Source: Marinobacter piscis
GTDB taxonomy: Bacteria > Pseudomonadota > Gammaproteobacteria > Pseudomonadales > Oleiphilaceae
Assembly: GCF_007671655.1 (NCBI RefSeq)
Contig: NZ_VCGX01000004.1
Location: 62,001 to 126,000, forward strand
Reading direction: 5' to 3'
DNA: 64,000 nucleotides
Below the pieces are notes generated by a model that was given only the letters and a program-made list of their open reading frames with translations, was not told the origin of the DNA and did no database searches. Below, piece by piece: positions 1 to 11,828 of the stretch (position 1 is the stretch's first letter; each line of letters opens with the position of its first letter). Both the position numbers and the translations under genes were made by a program.

Positions 1-1158
1 GATCTGGTGGACTACAGCGAAGACCGCTTCAACGAAATCCGCGAAGACTACCTGGCATTCGCCGCCCGCCTGGGCCTGAAAGACATTCACTTTGTGCCCA
101 TCTCAGCCCTGGAAGGCGACAACGTTGTGAACCGGAGTAACAATACCCCCTGGTTCAGCGGCCTGGCTTTGATGGACATTCTCGAAACCGTTGAAACCGG
201 TCGCGACAAGAACCTGGAAAACTTTCGCTTCCCGGTGCAGTACGTCACCCGCCCCAACCTGGACTTCCGCGGGTTCTGCGGCACCATTGCCTCCGGTATT
301 ATCCGCCCCGGCGATGCGGTAATGGCCCTGCCCTCCCGCTCAGTCAGCACCGTTAAGGACATTGTTACGTTCGATGGCAACCTGGAGGAAGCTTACATTG
401 ACCAGGCGGTCACCCTGACCCTGAAAGACGAGATTGATATCAGCCGGGGTGACATGCTGGTAAAACCGGACGACGTGCCCGACGTGGGCAACCGCTTCAA
501 AGCCACCATTGTATGGATGACAGAGGCGCCGATGCACACAGGGCGCCTGTACGATCTCAAACTTGGCCCCACGTCCACCTCCGGCACGGTGCGTAAAATC
601 CATTATCAGACCGACGTGAACACCCTGGAGAAACACCCGGAACCGGACCTGCTGCAGGTAAACGAAATCGGCCTGTGTGACCTGACCCTGAGCCAGCCCA
701 TTGCGTTCGACGCCTATCCGCATAACCCTGCCACCGGCAGCTTTATTGTTATTGACCGACTCACTAACGTAACCGTTGGCGCCGGCATGATTGAAGGCCT
801 GGCAGAGACAACCGGCACCCTGGAACCGGTCAGCCCGCAAGAGCGTGAACGCAGACTGGCGCAAAAACCCATCATCATCGGCTGCGCTGGCAACCAGGCA
901 TCCGCGCTTGCTCTGGCCGTAGAGCGCGCTCTGTTCGACCAGGGCAAAACCCCGGTGATCCTGAGCGAAGATAACGCCGGCAACGCCAGCGAGCGCCAGC
1001 AGACGGCTCAACTACTGACCGCCCACGGGCTGATTGCGATTGTTATAAACCCTGACGCGGGTATGGCCGAGGTAACGATAACCGCCGACAGCACGGAAGA
1101 AGTGTCTGGCACTGCGCTATCGTTAGTTCAGGATCTGGTGCGCAATAGAGAGATCTGA
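1..1158 (+). CDS. cysN: Sulfate adenylyltransferase subunit 1 (CysN), 5' truncated by window, with degenerate APS-kinase-like tail
   Basis: GTPase subunit of ATP sulfurylase, which with CysD makes adenosine 5'-phosphosulfate in sulfate assimilation. The reading frame is open from base 1, so the G domain with its P-loop lies outside the window. What remains matches CysN after the NKMD motif: DLVDYSEDRFNEI, the SALEGDNV segment, then the beta-barrel domains with RPNLDFRG and VTVGAG. After about residue 286 there is an extra tail of about 98 residues not found in a plain CysN. It aligns by eye with the first half of APS kinase (CysC), but the P-loop reads GCAGNQAS (880-903) in place of GLSGSGKS. 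It therefore looks like the dead remnant of a CysN-CysC fusion. Confidence 0.93.
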   Translation, partial: DLVDYSEDRFNEIREDYLAFAARLGLKDIHFVPISALEGDNVVNRSNNTPWFSGLALMDILETVETGRDKNLENFRFPVQYVTRPNLDFRGFCGTIASGIIRPGDAVMALPSRSVSTVKDIVTFDGNLEEAYIDQAVTLTLKDEIDISRGDMLVKPDDVPDVGNRFKATIVWMTEAPMHTGRLYDLKLGPTSTSGTVRKIHYQTDVNTLEKHPEPDLLQVNEIGLCDLTLSQPIAFDAYPHNPATGSFIVIDRLTNVTVGAGMIEGLAETTGTLEPVSPQERERRLAQKPIIIGCAGNQASALALAVERALFDQGKTPVILSEDNAGNASERQQTAQLLTAHGLIAIVINPDAGMAEVTITADSTEEVSGTALSLVQDLVRNREI

Positions 1159-1188
1159 TTCTTTATAAGACTGAAAGCAAAGAGGAGA

Positions 1189-1277
1189 CCGCGGGGCGGG
1201 GTGTCTTTTCTTCTGGAAAAAGCAACTCGCTGCGCTCAGACATCTTTTTCCGGCAGAAAAGACACCCCACCCCACGG
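1189..1277. repeat. Long intergenic hairpin, class without AYGGAY loops
   Basis: Two 34-base arms (1189-1222 and 1244-1277) pair with four mismatches around a 21-base centre containing CTCGCTGCGCTCA. It lies 31 bp after cysN. Unlike the other long hairpins in this window it has no paired AYGGAY/AGGGAT core, so I treat it as a different class. It may act as a transcription or mRNA-decay barrier; that is inference. Confidence 0.6.
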
Positions 1278-1342
1278 TTGCCGGACTGGCAGTCATTCGC
1301 TTTTTAGTCGTGAATGTATTATTTGTCCGTGGCAAAATCAGC

Positions 1343-1373
1343 AGCCCTGAAAATTCTATTCAGGGCTTTTTTG
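1343..1373 (+). terminator. Rho-independent terminator
   Basis: A 9-bp perfect stem (AGCCCTGAA / TTCAGGGCT) with a 7-base loop is followed by a run of six T. It is on the plus strand after cysN and the long hairpin, and ends 27 bp before the next start codon, so it should separate the cysN transcript from the yejK-like gene. Confidence 0.85.
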
Positions 1374-1400
1374 TTTTTATCTATCCGGGGTTTTCTGTTT

Positions 1401-2417
1401 ATGGCTATTAAATATTTGCGCACGGCTTTTTCCAGTCAGTACCAGCCGGGACAGCCTGCCCGCCTTAAGTCCGGCGAGGCACTGCAGGAACCGGGTGGCG
1501 ATTACGAGGCGCTTCATAAACAGATGAAGCGCCTGTTCAACAGCAAGCCGGGTAAGAAGTATGGCCGCTTTTCCGAGGATATCGGCGAGAGCCCGGTGCA
1601 AAGCTGGCTGAAGGATTACCTCGAGGAGAAACAGACCTTTGCCTCATTCACTGATCGCCTGTTTGGCCAGTGGCAGGAGCTGCTGACCGGTTGCCAGGAG
1701 GAATTTCAGGGGCAGCTGATGGTGGTTCACGAGGCGCTGGCGGATTCGGATGTGGTGTATGTGCTGGTCATGGAAACCGATGGAGCCCTGCGTTTTGACG
1801 GTGATCAGGCTCTGGATACCACGGACGTTCTGAGCACCTCGCGATTGAATCTGGCGATGCGTATCGAGCTGGATGACTGGCTGAGTGATACCCCGGCCGA
1901 GAACTACCTGACCCTGGTTCACGCCCGCGGCACCGGCGAGCCCGGCGAGTTGTTTATCCGGCTGTGCGGCTTTACCAACCAGGTGGATGTGGAAAAGGAA
2001 ACCCTGACGTTTCTCGATGCCGTAGAGGCGTTTGCCAAGTCCTCCGAGCCGGAGAAAGCCGGGGAGGTGCGTACCCGGGCCTATGAATTCTGCAAGGAGC
2101 AGCATGCTCTGGGTGAGCCGGTTGCCATTGAAGCTTTGTCTGGTTACCTGGATGAAGATCAGCCGGAACGTTTCAAAGAGTTCGCCAACAAAACCACAGA
2201 GATGCCGGAAAGCGGTGTGCTGCACCCGGATCACCGCAAGGTGAAGAAACTGGTACGCATTGCGGGTTCTGGCGGTGGCATGAGTGTGTCGTTTTCTTCA
2301 GACCTGGTGAATCAGGCGGTCTACTACGACCGGGATCAGGATGCGCTGACCATTACCCGCTTGCCCAAGGCTTTACGGGAGCAGCTGGAGCGGTATCTGG
2401 AGAATCGCGAGGACTGA
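1401..2417 (+). CDS. yejK: YejK-family nucleoid-associated protein
   Basis: A 338-residue protein of the NdpA/YejK family, which copurifies with the nucleoid in E. coli and whose exact job is unclear. The family signature is clear near the C-terminus (VRIAGSGGGMSVSF, like FAGSGGGLTINF in E. coli). Other family blocks are the central TLVHARGTGEPGELFIRLCGF and the C-terminal DALTITRLPKALREQLER. An upstream in-frame start at 1314 would run through the terminator hairpin at 1343-1373. The ATG at 1401, opening with MAIKYLRTAF, is therefore preferred. It appears to be a single-gene unit. Confidence 0.85.
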   Translation: MAIKYLRTAFSSQYQPGQPARLKSGEALQEPGGDYEALHKQMKRLFNSKPGKKYGRFSEDIGESPVQSWLKDYLEEKQTFASFTDRLFGQWQELLTGCQEEFQGQLMVVHEALADSDVVYVLVMETDGALRFDGDQALDTTDVLSTSRLNLAMRIELDDWLSDTPAENYLTLVHARGTGEPGELFIRLCGFTNQVDVEKETLTFLDAVEAFAKSSEPEKAGEVRTRAYEFCKEQHALGEPVAIEALSGYLDEDQPERFKEFANKTTEMPESGVLHPDHRKVKKLVRIAGSGGGMSVSFSSDLVNQAVYYDRDQDALTITRLPKALREQLERYLENRED

Positions 2418-2564
2418 TGTTTAGGCTTGGCCTGGCACTTTTCCAAGACAACACTGGTTGCGGAATGATCACCCCGTTATAATACGCAGTTCTCCTTTTC
2501 AGCGCGCCCAATCCGGACAGATCAAAATGCCGGGCGCCAAATACATCCAATTGTGTTGAGACTC

Positions 2565-3911
2565 ATGGCCAAGAAGCTGTACATCAAGACCCATGGTTGC
2601 CAGATGAATGAATATGATTCATCACGCATGGCCGATCTGCTTAAAAGCGGCGAAGCGGTTGAAATGACCGACTCCCCGGACGATGCCGATATTCTGTTGC
2701 TGAATACCTGCTCGATCCGCGAAAAGGCGCAGGAGAAGGTTTTCCATCAGCTGGGCCGCTGGAAAAAGCTGAAAGCCAAAAACCCCGAGCTGGTGATTGG
2801 CGTGGGTGGCTGTGTTGCCAGCCAGGAAGGCCAGGCGATTCTTGACCGGGCGCCTTATGTGGATATGGTTTTCGGCCCCCAGACCCTGCACCGCCTGCCG
2901 GATATGATTTCCGAAGTGCGTATGAAGGGCGACGGCGTTGGCGTGGTGGATGTGAGCTTCCCGGAAATTGAGAAGTTCGACAACCTCCCCGATCCGGGTG
3001 CGGATGGCCCTTCGGCGTTTGTGTCCATCATGGAAGGCTGCAGCAAGTACTGCACCTTCTGTGTGGTGCCCTATACCCGGGGCGAGGAAGTCAGCCGGCC
3101 GGTGGATGATGTAATTGTTGAGGTGGTGCACCTGGCCAGCCAGGGCGTGCGTGAGGTGAACCTTCTGGGGCAGAACGTGAATGCCTATCAGGGTGAGACC
3201 CACGACGGCGACACCATGGATCTGGCGGAACTGATTACGGTGATCGCCAGCATCGATGGCATTGACCGTATTCGTTACACCACATCCCACCCGGTGGAAT
3301 TCACCGATGCCATGATTGACGTTTACGAGCAGGTGCCGGAGCTGGTCAGCCACCTGCACCTGCCGGTTCAGAGCGGTTCAGACCGTGTTCTGGCAGCAAT
3401 GAAGCGCGGTCATACCGCTCTGGAGTACAAATCCAAGCTGCGCCGTCTGCGCAAGATTCGTCCGGACATCAGCTTTTCTTCGGATTTTATTATTGGCTTC
3501 CCCGGTGAAACGGAGAAAGACTTTGAAGACACCATGAAGCTGATCAACGACATCGGCTTCGATATGTCGTTCAGCTTTGTCTACAGCGCCCGCCCGGGAA
3601 CACCTGCGGCCGATCTGCCGGACGATACGCCCATGGAGGTGAAGAAGCAGCGCCTGAAGATTCTGCAGGACCGGATTAATCAGACGGTGATGGATATCAG
3701 CCGTAAAATGGTTGGTTCAACACAGCGGATTCTGGTTACCGGGCTGTCGAAGAAGGACCCGGGGGAGTACTCTGGTCGTACAGAGAACAACCGGATTGTA
3801 AATTTCCGGCATGAGAATCCGGAGGTTGTCGGGCACTTTATTGATGTGGAGATTGTTGACGCCTACACGAATTCCTTGCGGGGCGTGCCTGTTGATTCGG
3901 CGCTGTATTAA
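2565..3911 (+). CDS. miaB: tRNA-2-methylthio-N6-dimethylallyladenosine synthase MiaB
   Basis: Radical SAM methylthiotransferase that adds the ms2 group to i6A37 of tRNAs. It acts after MiaA, which is also encoded in this window. The 448-residue product has three N-terminal cluster cysteines (C12, C49, C83), the radical SAM motif CSKYCTFC (C159, C163, C166) and a C-terminal TRAM region. The ATG at 2565 gives [20 protein letters not shown], which aligns with E. coli MiaB from its first residue. An in-frame GTG at 2553 would add only four residues. In many relatives miaB directly precedes phoL; here 460 bp with two structured elements separate them. Confidence 0.97.
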   Translation: MAKKLYIKTHGCQMNEYDSSRMADLLKSGEAVEMTDSPDDADILLLNTCSIREKAQEKVFHQLGRWKKLKAKNPELVIGVGGCVASQEGQAILDRAPYVDMVFGPQTLHRLPDMISEVRMKGDGVGVVDVSFPEIEKFDNLPDPGADGPSAFVSIMEGCSKYCTFCVVPYTRGEEVSRPVDDVIVEVVHLASQGVREVNLLGQNVNAYQGETHDGDTMDLAELITVIASIDGIDRIRYTTSHPVEFTDAMIDVYEQVPELVSHLHLPVQSGSDRVLAAMKRGHTALEYKSKLRRLRKIRPDISFSSDFIIGFPGETEKDFEDTMKLINDIGFDMSFSFVYSARPGTPAADLPDDTPMEVKKQRLKILQDRINQTVMDISRKMVGSTQRILVTGLSKKDPGEYSGRTENNRIVNFRHENPEVVGHFIDVEIVDAYTNSLRGVPVDSALY

Positions 3912-3947
3912 AGCCTGGGCTCGCATGTGTTTCACAGTCTGGAGTGT

Positions 3948-4057
3948 GAGAGCGGTGGATGTGGCCGCCCAAAAACCGCTGCGAGCACATCCATGTGCGC
4001 TTGGCTGCGGCCATCCCTGGCCGCAGACATTTTTGGGCGGCCACATCCACCGCTCTC
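3948..4057 (-). repeat. Structured AYGGAY element 1 (TwoAYGGAY-like), sense strand minus
   Basis: Outer arms 3948-3975 and 4030-4057 are a perfect 28-bp inverted repeat. On the minus strand the interior holds a hairpin with an 8-bp stem CTGCGGCC and loop AGGGAT, then a hairpin GCAC with loop ATGGAT. This is the same order as in the other copies. It lies in the miaB-phoL gap, antisense to both genes. The layout resembles the published TwoAYGGAY candidate RNA. Confidence 0.75.
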
Positions 4058-4196
4058 GGCAAACCTGAGTGCAGCATGCCGACAAGCCGAACCTGCTAAC
4101 TCTTTTTCATCTCGCTGATACATCAATGCTCCTTTTGCAAACAAACAAAGCCGCACTACTTGTTTTTTGCCTAGCGGCCTGCACATAGTTTAAACA

Positions 4197-4309
4197 GGGG
4201 TGGAGCAGGGTGCGCTTCCCAAAAACGTGGAGCGCCAGGGATGGCGCGACCGAGCCCTACACGGACGTATTCACGGGCGCTTTTTGGGAAGCGCACCCTG
4301 CTCCACCCC
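4197..4309 (+). repeat. Structured AYGGAY element 2 (TwoAYGGAY-like), sense strand plus
   Basis: Outer arms 4197-4225 and 4281-4309 are a perfect 29-bp inverted repeat unrelated in sequence to that of element 1. The interior, on the plus strand, has GCGCC-AGGGAT-GGCGC and then TAC-ACGGAC-GTA followed by TTCACGG. It ends 62 bp before phoL and points the opposite way to element 1. The rest of the 3912-4371 gap shows no gene. Confidence 0.75.
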
Positions 4310-4371
4310 GCAAACACTGCAGTCAGATCTGCACCCAGCCCAGGCGGGATTCCACCAAAACCGGAGAAAAT

Positions 4372-5355
4372 TTGAACACCAACGATTCCAGACAATTTGA
4401 TTTGCACCCGGCCGACCAGCGCAGGCTCACGACCCTTTGCGGGCAGTTTGATGAGAACCTCAAGCACATTGAGCAGCGCCTGAACGTTTCTGTGACCCGT
4501 CGCGGGCACCACTTTCGGGTCGACGGTGAAACCGACCATGCCGCCGCCGCAGTGGAAGTCATCCGGCATCTGTACCGGGAAACAGCCGCCACTGACGATA
4601 TTTCACCGGATACCGTGCACCTGTATATCCGGGAAACCGGGCTTGAGCGGTTGCCGGAGGATGTGCCGTTTGATGGGGCTGTCACCACCATCAAAACCCC
4701 CAAGCTCAAGGCCAAGCCCCGGGGAGCGAATCAGCAGCGGTATGTGCATAACATCCGCTCCCATGATGTGAACTTTGGCATTGGCCCTGCGGGTACGGGT
4801 AAGACCTGGCTGGCTGTGGCCTGTGCCGTAGAGGCGCTGAAAGACGAGCAGGTGAAGCGGATTCTGCTGGTGCGGCCGGCGGTGGAGGCCGGGGAGAAGC
4901 TGGGCTTTCTGCCCGGGGACCTGGCCCAGAAGGTGGATCCGTATCTGCGGCCTTTGTATGACGCTCTGTATGAAATGCTTGGCTTTGAACAGGTAACCCG
5001 GCTGATTGAGAAAAGCGTGATCGAGATTGCACCTCTGGCGTTTATGCGTGGCCGGACGCTGAATAACTCCTTTATTATTCTGGATGAGAGCCAGAACACC
5101 ACCCGCGAGCAGATGAAGATGTTTCTGACCCGGATCGGTTTCGGGTCTACGGCGGTGATCACCGGCGATACCACCCAGGTGGATTTGCCGCGGGGGCAGA
5201 ACTCCGGGCTGATTCACGCCGCGGGCGTGCTCAGTAACGTCACGGGCATTGGTTTTACCCGCTTTGAGGCCAAAGATGTCGTTCGGCACCCTCTTGTTCA
5301 GCGAATCGTGGAAGCTTACGATTCGTTTGATGACGGGAGCGGTCAGAAACAGTGA
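4372..5355 (+). CDS. phoL: PhoH-like ATPase PhoL/YbeZ
   Basis: A PhoH-family P-loop NTPase of 327 residues (E. coli YbeZ has 346), functionally linked to YbeY and ribosomal RNA metabolism. The Walker A motif GPAGTGKT starts at residue 138, and ILDESQNTT is the Walker B region. The TTG at 4372 is chosen as start because GGAG stands 7 bases upstream and NTNDSRQFDLHPADQRR begins the family-like sequence. The longer in-frame ORF from 4210 would translate the outer stem of structured element 2. The gene overlaps ybeY by 4 bp and starts the phoL-ybeY-corC-lnt operon. Confidence 0.93.
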   Translation: MNTNDSRQFDLHPADQRRLTTLCGQFDENLKHIEQRLNVSVTRRGHHFRVDGETDHAAAAVEVIRHLYRETAATDDISPDTVHLYIRETGLERLPEDVPFDGAVTTIKTPKLKAKPRGANQQRYVHNIRSHDVNFGIGPAGTGKTWLAVACAVEALKDEQVKRILLVRPAVEAGEKLGFLPGDLAQKVDPYLRPLYDALYEMLGFEQVTRLIEKSVIEIAPLAFMRGRTLNNSFIILDESQNTTREQMKMFLTRIGFGSTAVITGDTTQVDLPRGQNSGLIHAAGVLSNVTGIGFTRFEAKDVVRHPLVQRIVEAYDSFDDGSGQKQ

Positions 5356-5825
5356 GTGTGCTGACAGTTGATGTGCAGAATGTCTTTGACGGCCCCGGGG
5401 TGCCCTCGGACGAGGAGCTTCAGGTATGGGCTCAGGCGGCCTGGCTGGGGCAGGATGCATCCGAAATTACTGTCCGTATTGTCGGTACTGACGAGAGCCA
5501 GGCTCTGAACCATCAGTACCGGGGCAGGGATAAGCCTACCAATGTGTTGTCCTTCCCATTTGAGGCCCCGCCGGGTATAACGGTGGCATTAGCCGGAGAT
5601 CTCGTTATCTGCGCTCCGGTGGTGGAAGACGAAGCCCGCGAGCAGCATAAGCCGCTTTCAAGTCACTGGACACACATGGTGATTCACGGGATGCTGCACC
5701 TGCAGGGTTATGATCATATAAACGATAAAGACGCAGAGGCCATGGAGTCCCTGGAAATCCGGTTACTGTCCCGTTTCGGAATCGGTAACCCTTATATACA
5801 AGAGGAAACGGTAAAAGACTCATGA
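5352..5825 (+). CDS. ybeY: Endoribonuclease YbeY
   Basis: Zinc-dependent single-strand endoribonuclease needed for 16S rRNA 3'-end maturation and ribosome quality control. The 157-residue product carries the metal motif H112-G-M-L-H116-L-Q-G-Y-D-H122, with the preceding conserved NVLSFPFE strand. It starts with a GTG overlapping the phoL stop codon and ends over the corC start (ATGA), so the three genes are translationally coupled. The arrangement is conserved in gammaproteobacteria. Confidence 0.96.
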   Translation: MSVLTVDVQNVFDGPGVPSDEELQVWAQAAWLGQDASEITVRIVGTDESQALNHQYRGRDKPTNVLSFPFEAPPGITVALAGDLVICAPVVEDEAREQHKPLSSHWTHMVIHGMLHLQGYDHINDKDAEAMESLEIRLLSRFGIGNPYIQEETVKDS

Positions 5826-6670
5826 GCGACGATCAGTCGAGTCGCAGTCAGGGCTCCAACAAGTCCTGGCTGGAGCGTATTTCAAGTGCTTTCTCCGATG
5901 ATCCGGAGTCCGTTGACGATGTGCTGGAGGTGCTGCGCAGCGCCGAATCCCAGGGCATAATCGATGCAGACGCCATGAGCATCATTGAAGGTGCCATGCA
6001 GGTGGTGGACATGCGGGTGGATGAGATCATGATTCCGCGCTCGCAAATGGTGACGGTTCGCGCTACCCAGGACCCCATCGAGTATCTTGACGAAGTGATC
6101 CGCTCGGCCCACAGCCGCTTTCCGGTGATTGGTGACAGCCAGGATGATGTGATCGGTATTCTGCTTGCCAAGGACCTTCTGCCGCTGGCGCTTGATAACG
6201 ACATGGACTGGTCCCACGTGCGTGAGGTTCTGCGCCCGCCTACGTTTGTTCCCGAGAGCAAGCGCCTGAACCAGTTGCTCAAGCAGTTCAAGGAAAACCG
6301 CAACCACATGGCCATTGTGGTGGATGAGTACGGCGGCACTGCCGGCCTGGTGACTATTGAAGATGTGCTGGAGCAGATTGTCGGGGAAATCGAGGATGAG
6401 CACGACTTCAGCCAGGAAGCGCACATCAAGGACCGGGGTGACGGTTCTTTTGCCGTGAAGGCAGTCACACCGGTTGATGACTTTAATGAGGTTTTTCACA
6501 CCGGGTTTGATGAAGATGATTTTGACACCATTGGTGGCGTAGTGCTGAAGGAGTTCGGACACCTGCCCAGGCGCGGCGAGACGGTTGAGTTTGGCGGTTT
6601 ACGGTTTACCATTGCCAATGCCGACAACCGTGTCATCCGTCTGTTAAAGGTATCCCGTAGTGAGCAGTGA
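5822..6670 (+). CDS. corC: CorC/YbeX family CBS-domain protein
   Basis: Cytosolic protein of 282 residues linked to Mg2+/Co2+ efflux and, in E. coli, to ribosome-related phenotypes as YbeX. Two CBS domains span roughly residues 65-185 (MIPRSQMVTV at the first, FKENRNHMAIVVDEYGGTAGLVT at the second). A CorC/HlyC transporter-associated domain follows at about 200-280. No membrane segment is seen, as usual for this family. It overlaps ybeY by 4 bp and lnt by 11 bp. Confidence 0.94.
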   Translation: MSDDQSSRSQGSNKSWLERISSAFSDDPESVDDVLEVLRSAESQGIIDADAMSIIEGAMQVVDMRVDEIMIPRSQMVTVRATQDPIEYLDEVIRSAHSRFPVIGDSQDDVIGILLAKDLLPLALDNDMDWSHVREVLRPPTFVPESKRLNQLLKQFKENRNHMAIVVDEYGGTAGLVTIEDVLEQIVGEIEDEHDFSQEAHIKDRGDGSFAVKAVTPVDDFNEVFHTGFDEDDFDTIGGVVLKEFGHLPRRGETVEFGGLRFTIANADNRVIRLLKVSRSEQ

Positions 6671-8210
6671 CCGTTCCGCCTCTTCTATTGCCCCGGCCCA
6701 CCCGTTTTTCTCCAACCGCTGGTCATCTGCAGCCACCCTGGTGGTTGCCGGGGCTCTGCAGACACTGACCTTCTCACCCTTCCACTTCTGGTGGCTTGGG
6801 CCGGTTTCCATCCTACTTATTCTGCTGGTGTCTCTGCCGCTGCCGGCGAAGAAGCTGTTTACCGCTGGCTGGTTGACGGGCGTGGGGCTGTTTGCCTCGG
6901 GCGCCACCTGGGTTTATATCAGCATCAGTGAATTCGGCAATACGCCAGTGGCCGTTTCGGTTCTGCTTACGGTTATTTTTGTAGCCGGTCTGGCGCTTTT
7001 CCCGGCGCTTGCGTTCTGGTTCTGGGGCAAGCTGGCCAAAGTCAGTGCCTGGCGCCGGCTGGTACTTTTCCCCGCCATCTGGATTCTCGGGGACTGGCTG
7101 CGAGGCTGGCTGCTGACCGGCTTTCCCTGGCTGTATCTGGGAACCGCCCATACAGACGGCCCTCTGGCAGGCCTGGCGCCTGTGGTCGGCGTGCACGGGC
7201 TAACCCTCTGGATAGCAGACAGTGGGGCTGCCCTGTTCGCCGCCGGGTGGCTGATCATCCGCCAGCGCCATGCCGGCGCTGCAGTTGTTGCGGTAATAGC
7301 CCTGATCCCCTGGCTTGTTGCACCGGCCCTGAACCGTGTGCAGTGGACAGAGATCAGCACCGAGCCCACCTCGGTGGCCGCCATGCAAGGCAACATTCCC
7401 CAACAGATCAAATGGGATCCGGACTTTCTCAAAGAACAGATCGTAACCTATCTGGGCATGACCAACCCGTATTGGGATACGGATCTGATTCTGTGGCCGG
7501 AAACCGCTATTCCGATCCCTCAGGATGAAGCGGGGAAAATCATTGAGCATATCGAAGAAAATCTCGGGGATGAAAGTACGCTGATCACGGGGATCCCCTG
7601 GCATGGATACAGCGAACAGACCGGTGGTTTCACCTGGCATAACAGCATAACAGCCTTCGGTAATGGCGAAGGGATTTACCATAAACAGAAGCTGGTGCCG
7701 TTTGGCGAGTATGTTCCCCTTGAGAATGTGCTGCGGGGACTGATCGGCTTTTTCGACCTGCCCATGTCGAGCTTTACGCCTGGCCCGGAAAACCAGGGCT
7801 CACTGGAGGTTAACGGTGCCAGTGTGATGCCGTTTATCTGTTATGAAGTAGCCTACCCGGATTTTCTGGCGCGCAATTCTGTCAGTGCAGATCTGTTGCT
7901 GACCATCAGTAACGATGGCTGGTTCGGGGATTCTGTGGGGCCGCTGCAGCACTTGCAGATTGCCCGTATGCGGGCACTGGAAACCGGGCGCTATATGATT
8001 CGCGGCACCAACAACGGGGTAACGGCGATCATCAACCACAAAGGCCAGATGACGGCGCGCATTCCCCAGTTTGAGCGGGGCGTGCTTACCGGTGAGGTGT
8101 TCAGGGCCAGTGGCAGTACGCCTTATATGTCGACCGCTTCCTGGCCGGTTCTGACCCTGGCTCTGATTTTGATTGTTTTTGTGCGCGAGCGGGTTATTCC
8201 CAAAAACTGA
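6660..8210 (+). CDS. lnt: Apolipoprotein N-acyltransferase Lnt
   Basis: Inner-membrane enzyme that adds the third acyl chain to lipoproteins, the last maturation step before Lol export. It has 516 residues. Several hydrophobic segments fill about residues 15-215, then a periplasmic nitrilase-type domain carries the catalytic Glu281 (LWPETAIP), Lys344 (HKQKLVPFGEY) and Cys394 (MPFICYEV). A final membrane segment lies near 490-510. The GTG start at 6660 lies inside the end of corC. LptE and the PrcB-like protein in this window are predicted lipoprotein substrates. Confidence 0.96.
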   Translation: MSSDRSASSIAPAHPFFSNRWSSAATLVVAGALQTLTFSPFHFWWLGPVSILLILLVSLPLPAKKLFTAGWLTGVGLFASGATWVYISISEFGNTPVAVSVLLTVIFVAGLALFPALAFWFWGKLAKVSAWRRLVLFPAIWILGDWLRGWLLTGFPWLYLGTAHTDGPLAGLAPVVGVHGLTLWIADSGAALFAAGWLIIRQRHAGAAVVAVIALIPWLVAPALNRVQWTEISTEPTSVAAMQGNIPQQIKWDPDFLKEQIVTYLGMTNPYWDTDLILWPETAIPIPQDEAGKIIEHIEENLGDESTLITGIPWHGYSEQTGGFTWHNSITAFGNGEGIYHKQKLVPFGEYVPLENVLRGLIGFFDLPMSSFTPGPENQGSLEVNGASVMPFICYEVAYPDFLARNSVSADLLLTISNDGWFGDSVGPLQHLQIARMRALETGRYMIRGTNNGVTAIINHKGQMTARIPQFERGVLTGEVFRASGSTPYMSTASWPVLTLALILIVFVRERVIPKN

Positions 8211-8239
8211 TTCCGTGATAGTTTTGACTGAGGAGTACT

Positions 8240-8348
8240 CAGCCAAGGCCGGGCAGCTTTTCAAAACACGCCATGAATACATCCATGTAGGCTCGGCTCC
8301 GCCATCCCTGGCTCCGCACGGTTTTGAAAAGCTGCCCGGCCTCGGCTG
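8240..8348 (-). repeat. Structured AYGGAY element 3 (TwoAYGGAY-like), sense strand minus
   Basis: Arms 8240-8267 and 8321-8348 pair over 28 bp with one mismatch. That mismatch is G-U in a minus-strand RNA but A-C in a plus-strand RNA. The minus strand reads GCC-AGGGAT-GGC, then TAC-ATGGAT-GTATTCATGGCG. It lies between the convergent ends of lnt and the zinc-ribbon gene, where it may double as a terminator. No T-run follows it. Confidence 0.75.
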
Positions 8349-8400
8349 TCCTGAGTCCGGAAAAAACATACAATTTAGGTGTTCTCGTAAGTACTGGTTA

Positions 8401-8949
8401 TCAGTTTTCTTTCTGCGGCCACCGACTGGTTACGCGCTTGTAGTAATGTGAACCGCAGGCATCACATGGTTTCAGGTGGCTGGTGGAGGTGAGGCACAGC
8501 ATGTGCTCGCAGTTCAGGCACTGGAACATGCCGGCTGTTGCCACCTCTCCGGCGATGTACTGCCCGGCTTCGTGGCTCTCTAGTTTCTGACGCAGAGCCA
8601 GTGTATCTACCAGGGTCTGGTCGGCAACGGACAGCAGGCGGTCTGTCAGCCGCTGCTCCAGCAGTGACAGGTCCAGTTGCAGCCACTCACTGAGCCCTTC
8701 ACCGGTTTCATCCACAAAGTTTATGAGATGCTCCAGGTCTCTCTGCAAGTAGGCACCAAGAAGGCTGGCTTCGTCCCGGGTCATTTCCCGGAGTTCCTGC
8801 TCTGTTTCTATGGCGTTATTTATTTCCTCTTCAAGCGTTTCCAGCGTGGTGTCCTGCACTGTGCGCAGGCGGCTCTGGACCTGTTCAAGCATACGGTCAT
8901 ACGCCTCAAGAGCTTTTCCTGAGAGCTGTTTTCTTTCCGGGTCTGTCAT
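8401..8949 (-). CDS. Zinc-ribbon protein of the YbeL (DUF1451) family
   Basis: A 182-residue cytosolic protein of unknown function. The first 110 residues are charged and helical. The C-terminus has a zinc ribbon with CLNC and CDAC pairs about 20 residues apart. This matches E. coli YbeL in layout and ending, and ybeL also lies next to leuS-lptE-holA in E. coli, which supports orthology. GAGG stands 8 bases before the ATG. It is divergent from leuS, with structured element 4 between them. Confidence 0.85.
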   Translation of the reverse strand: MTDPERKQLSGKALEAYDRMLEQVQSRLRTVQDTTLETLEEEINNAIETEQELREMTRDEASLLGAYLQRDLEHLINFVDETGEGLSEWLQLDLSLLEQRLTDRLLSVADQTLVDTLALRQKLESHEAGQYIAGEVATAGMFQCLNCEHMLCLTSTSHLKPCDACGSHYYKRVTSRWPQKEN

Positions 8950-8965
8950 TAGGGATGCCTCGTAA

Positions 8966-11827
<2,862 letters not shown>

Positions 11828-11828
11828 T

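Noticed and set aside
4210..4371. N-terminal extension of PhoL by 54 codons
   Set aside because: It translates the outer stem and core of structured element 2. The TTG at 4372 has a good ribosome binding site.
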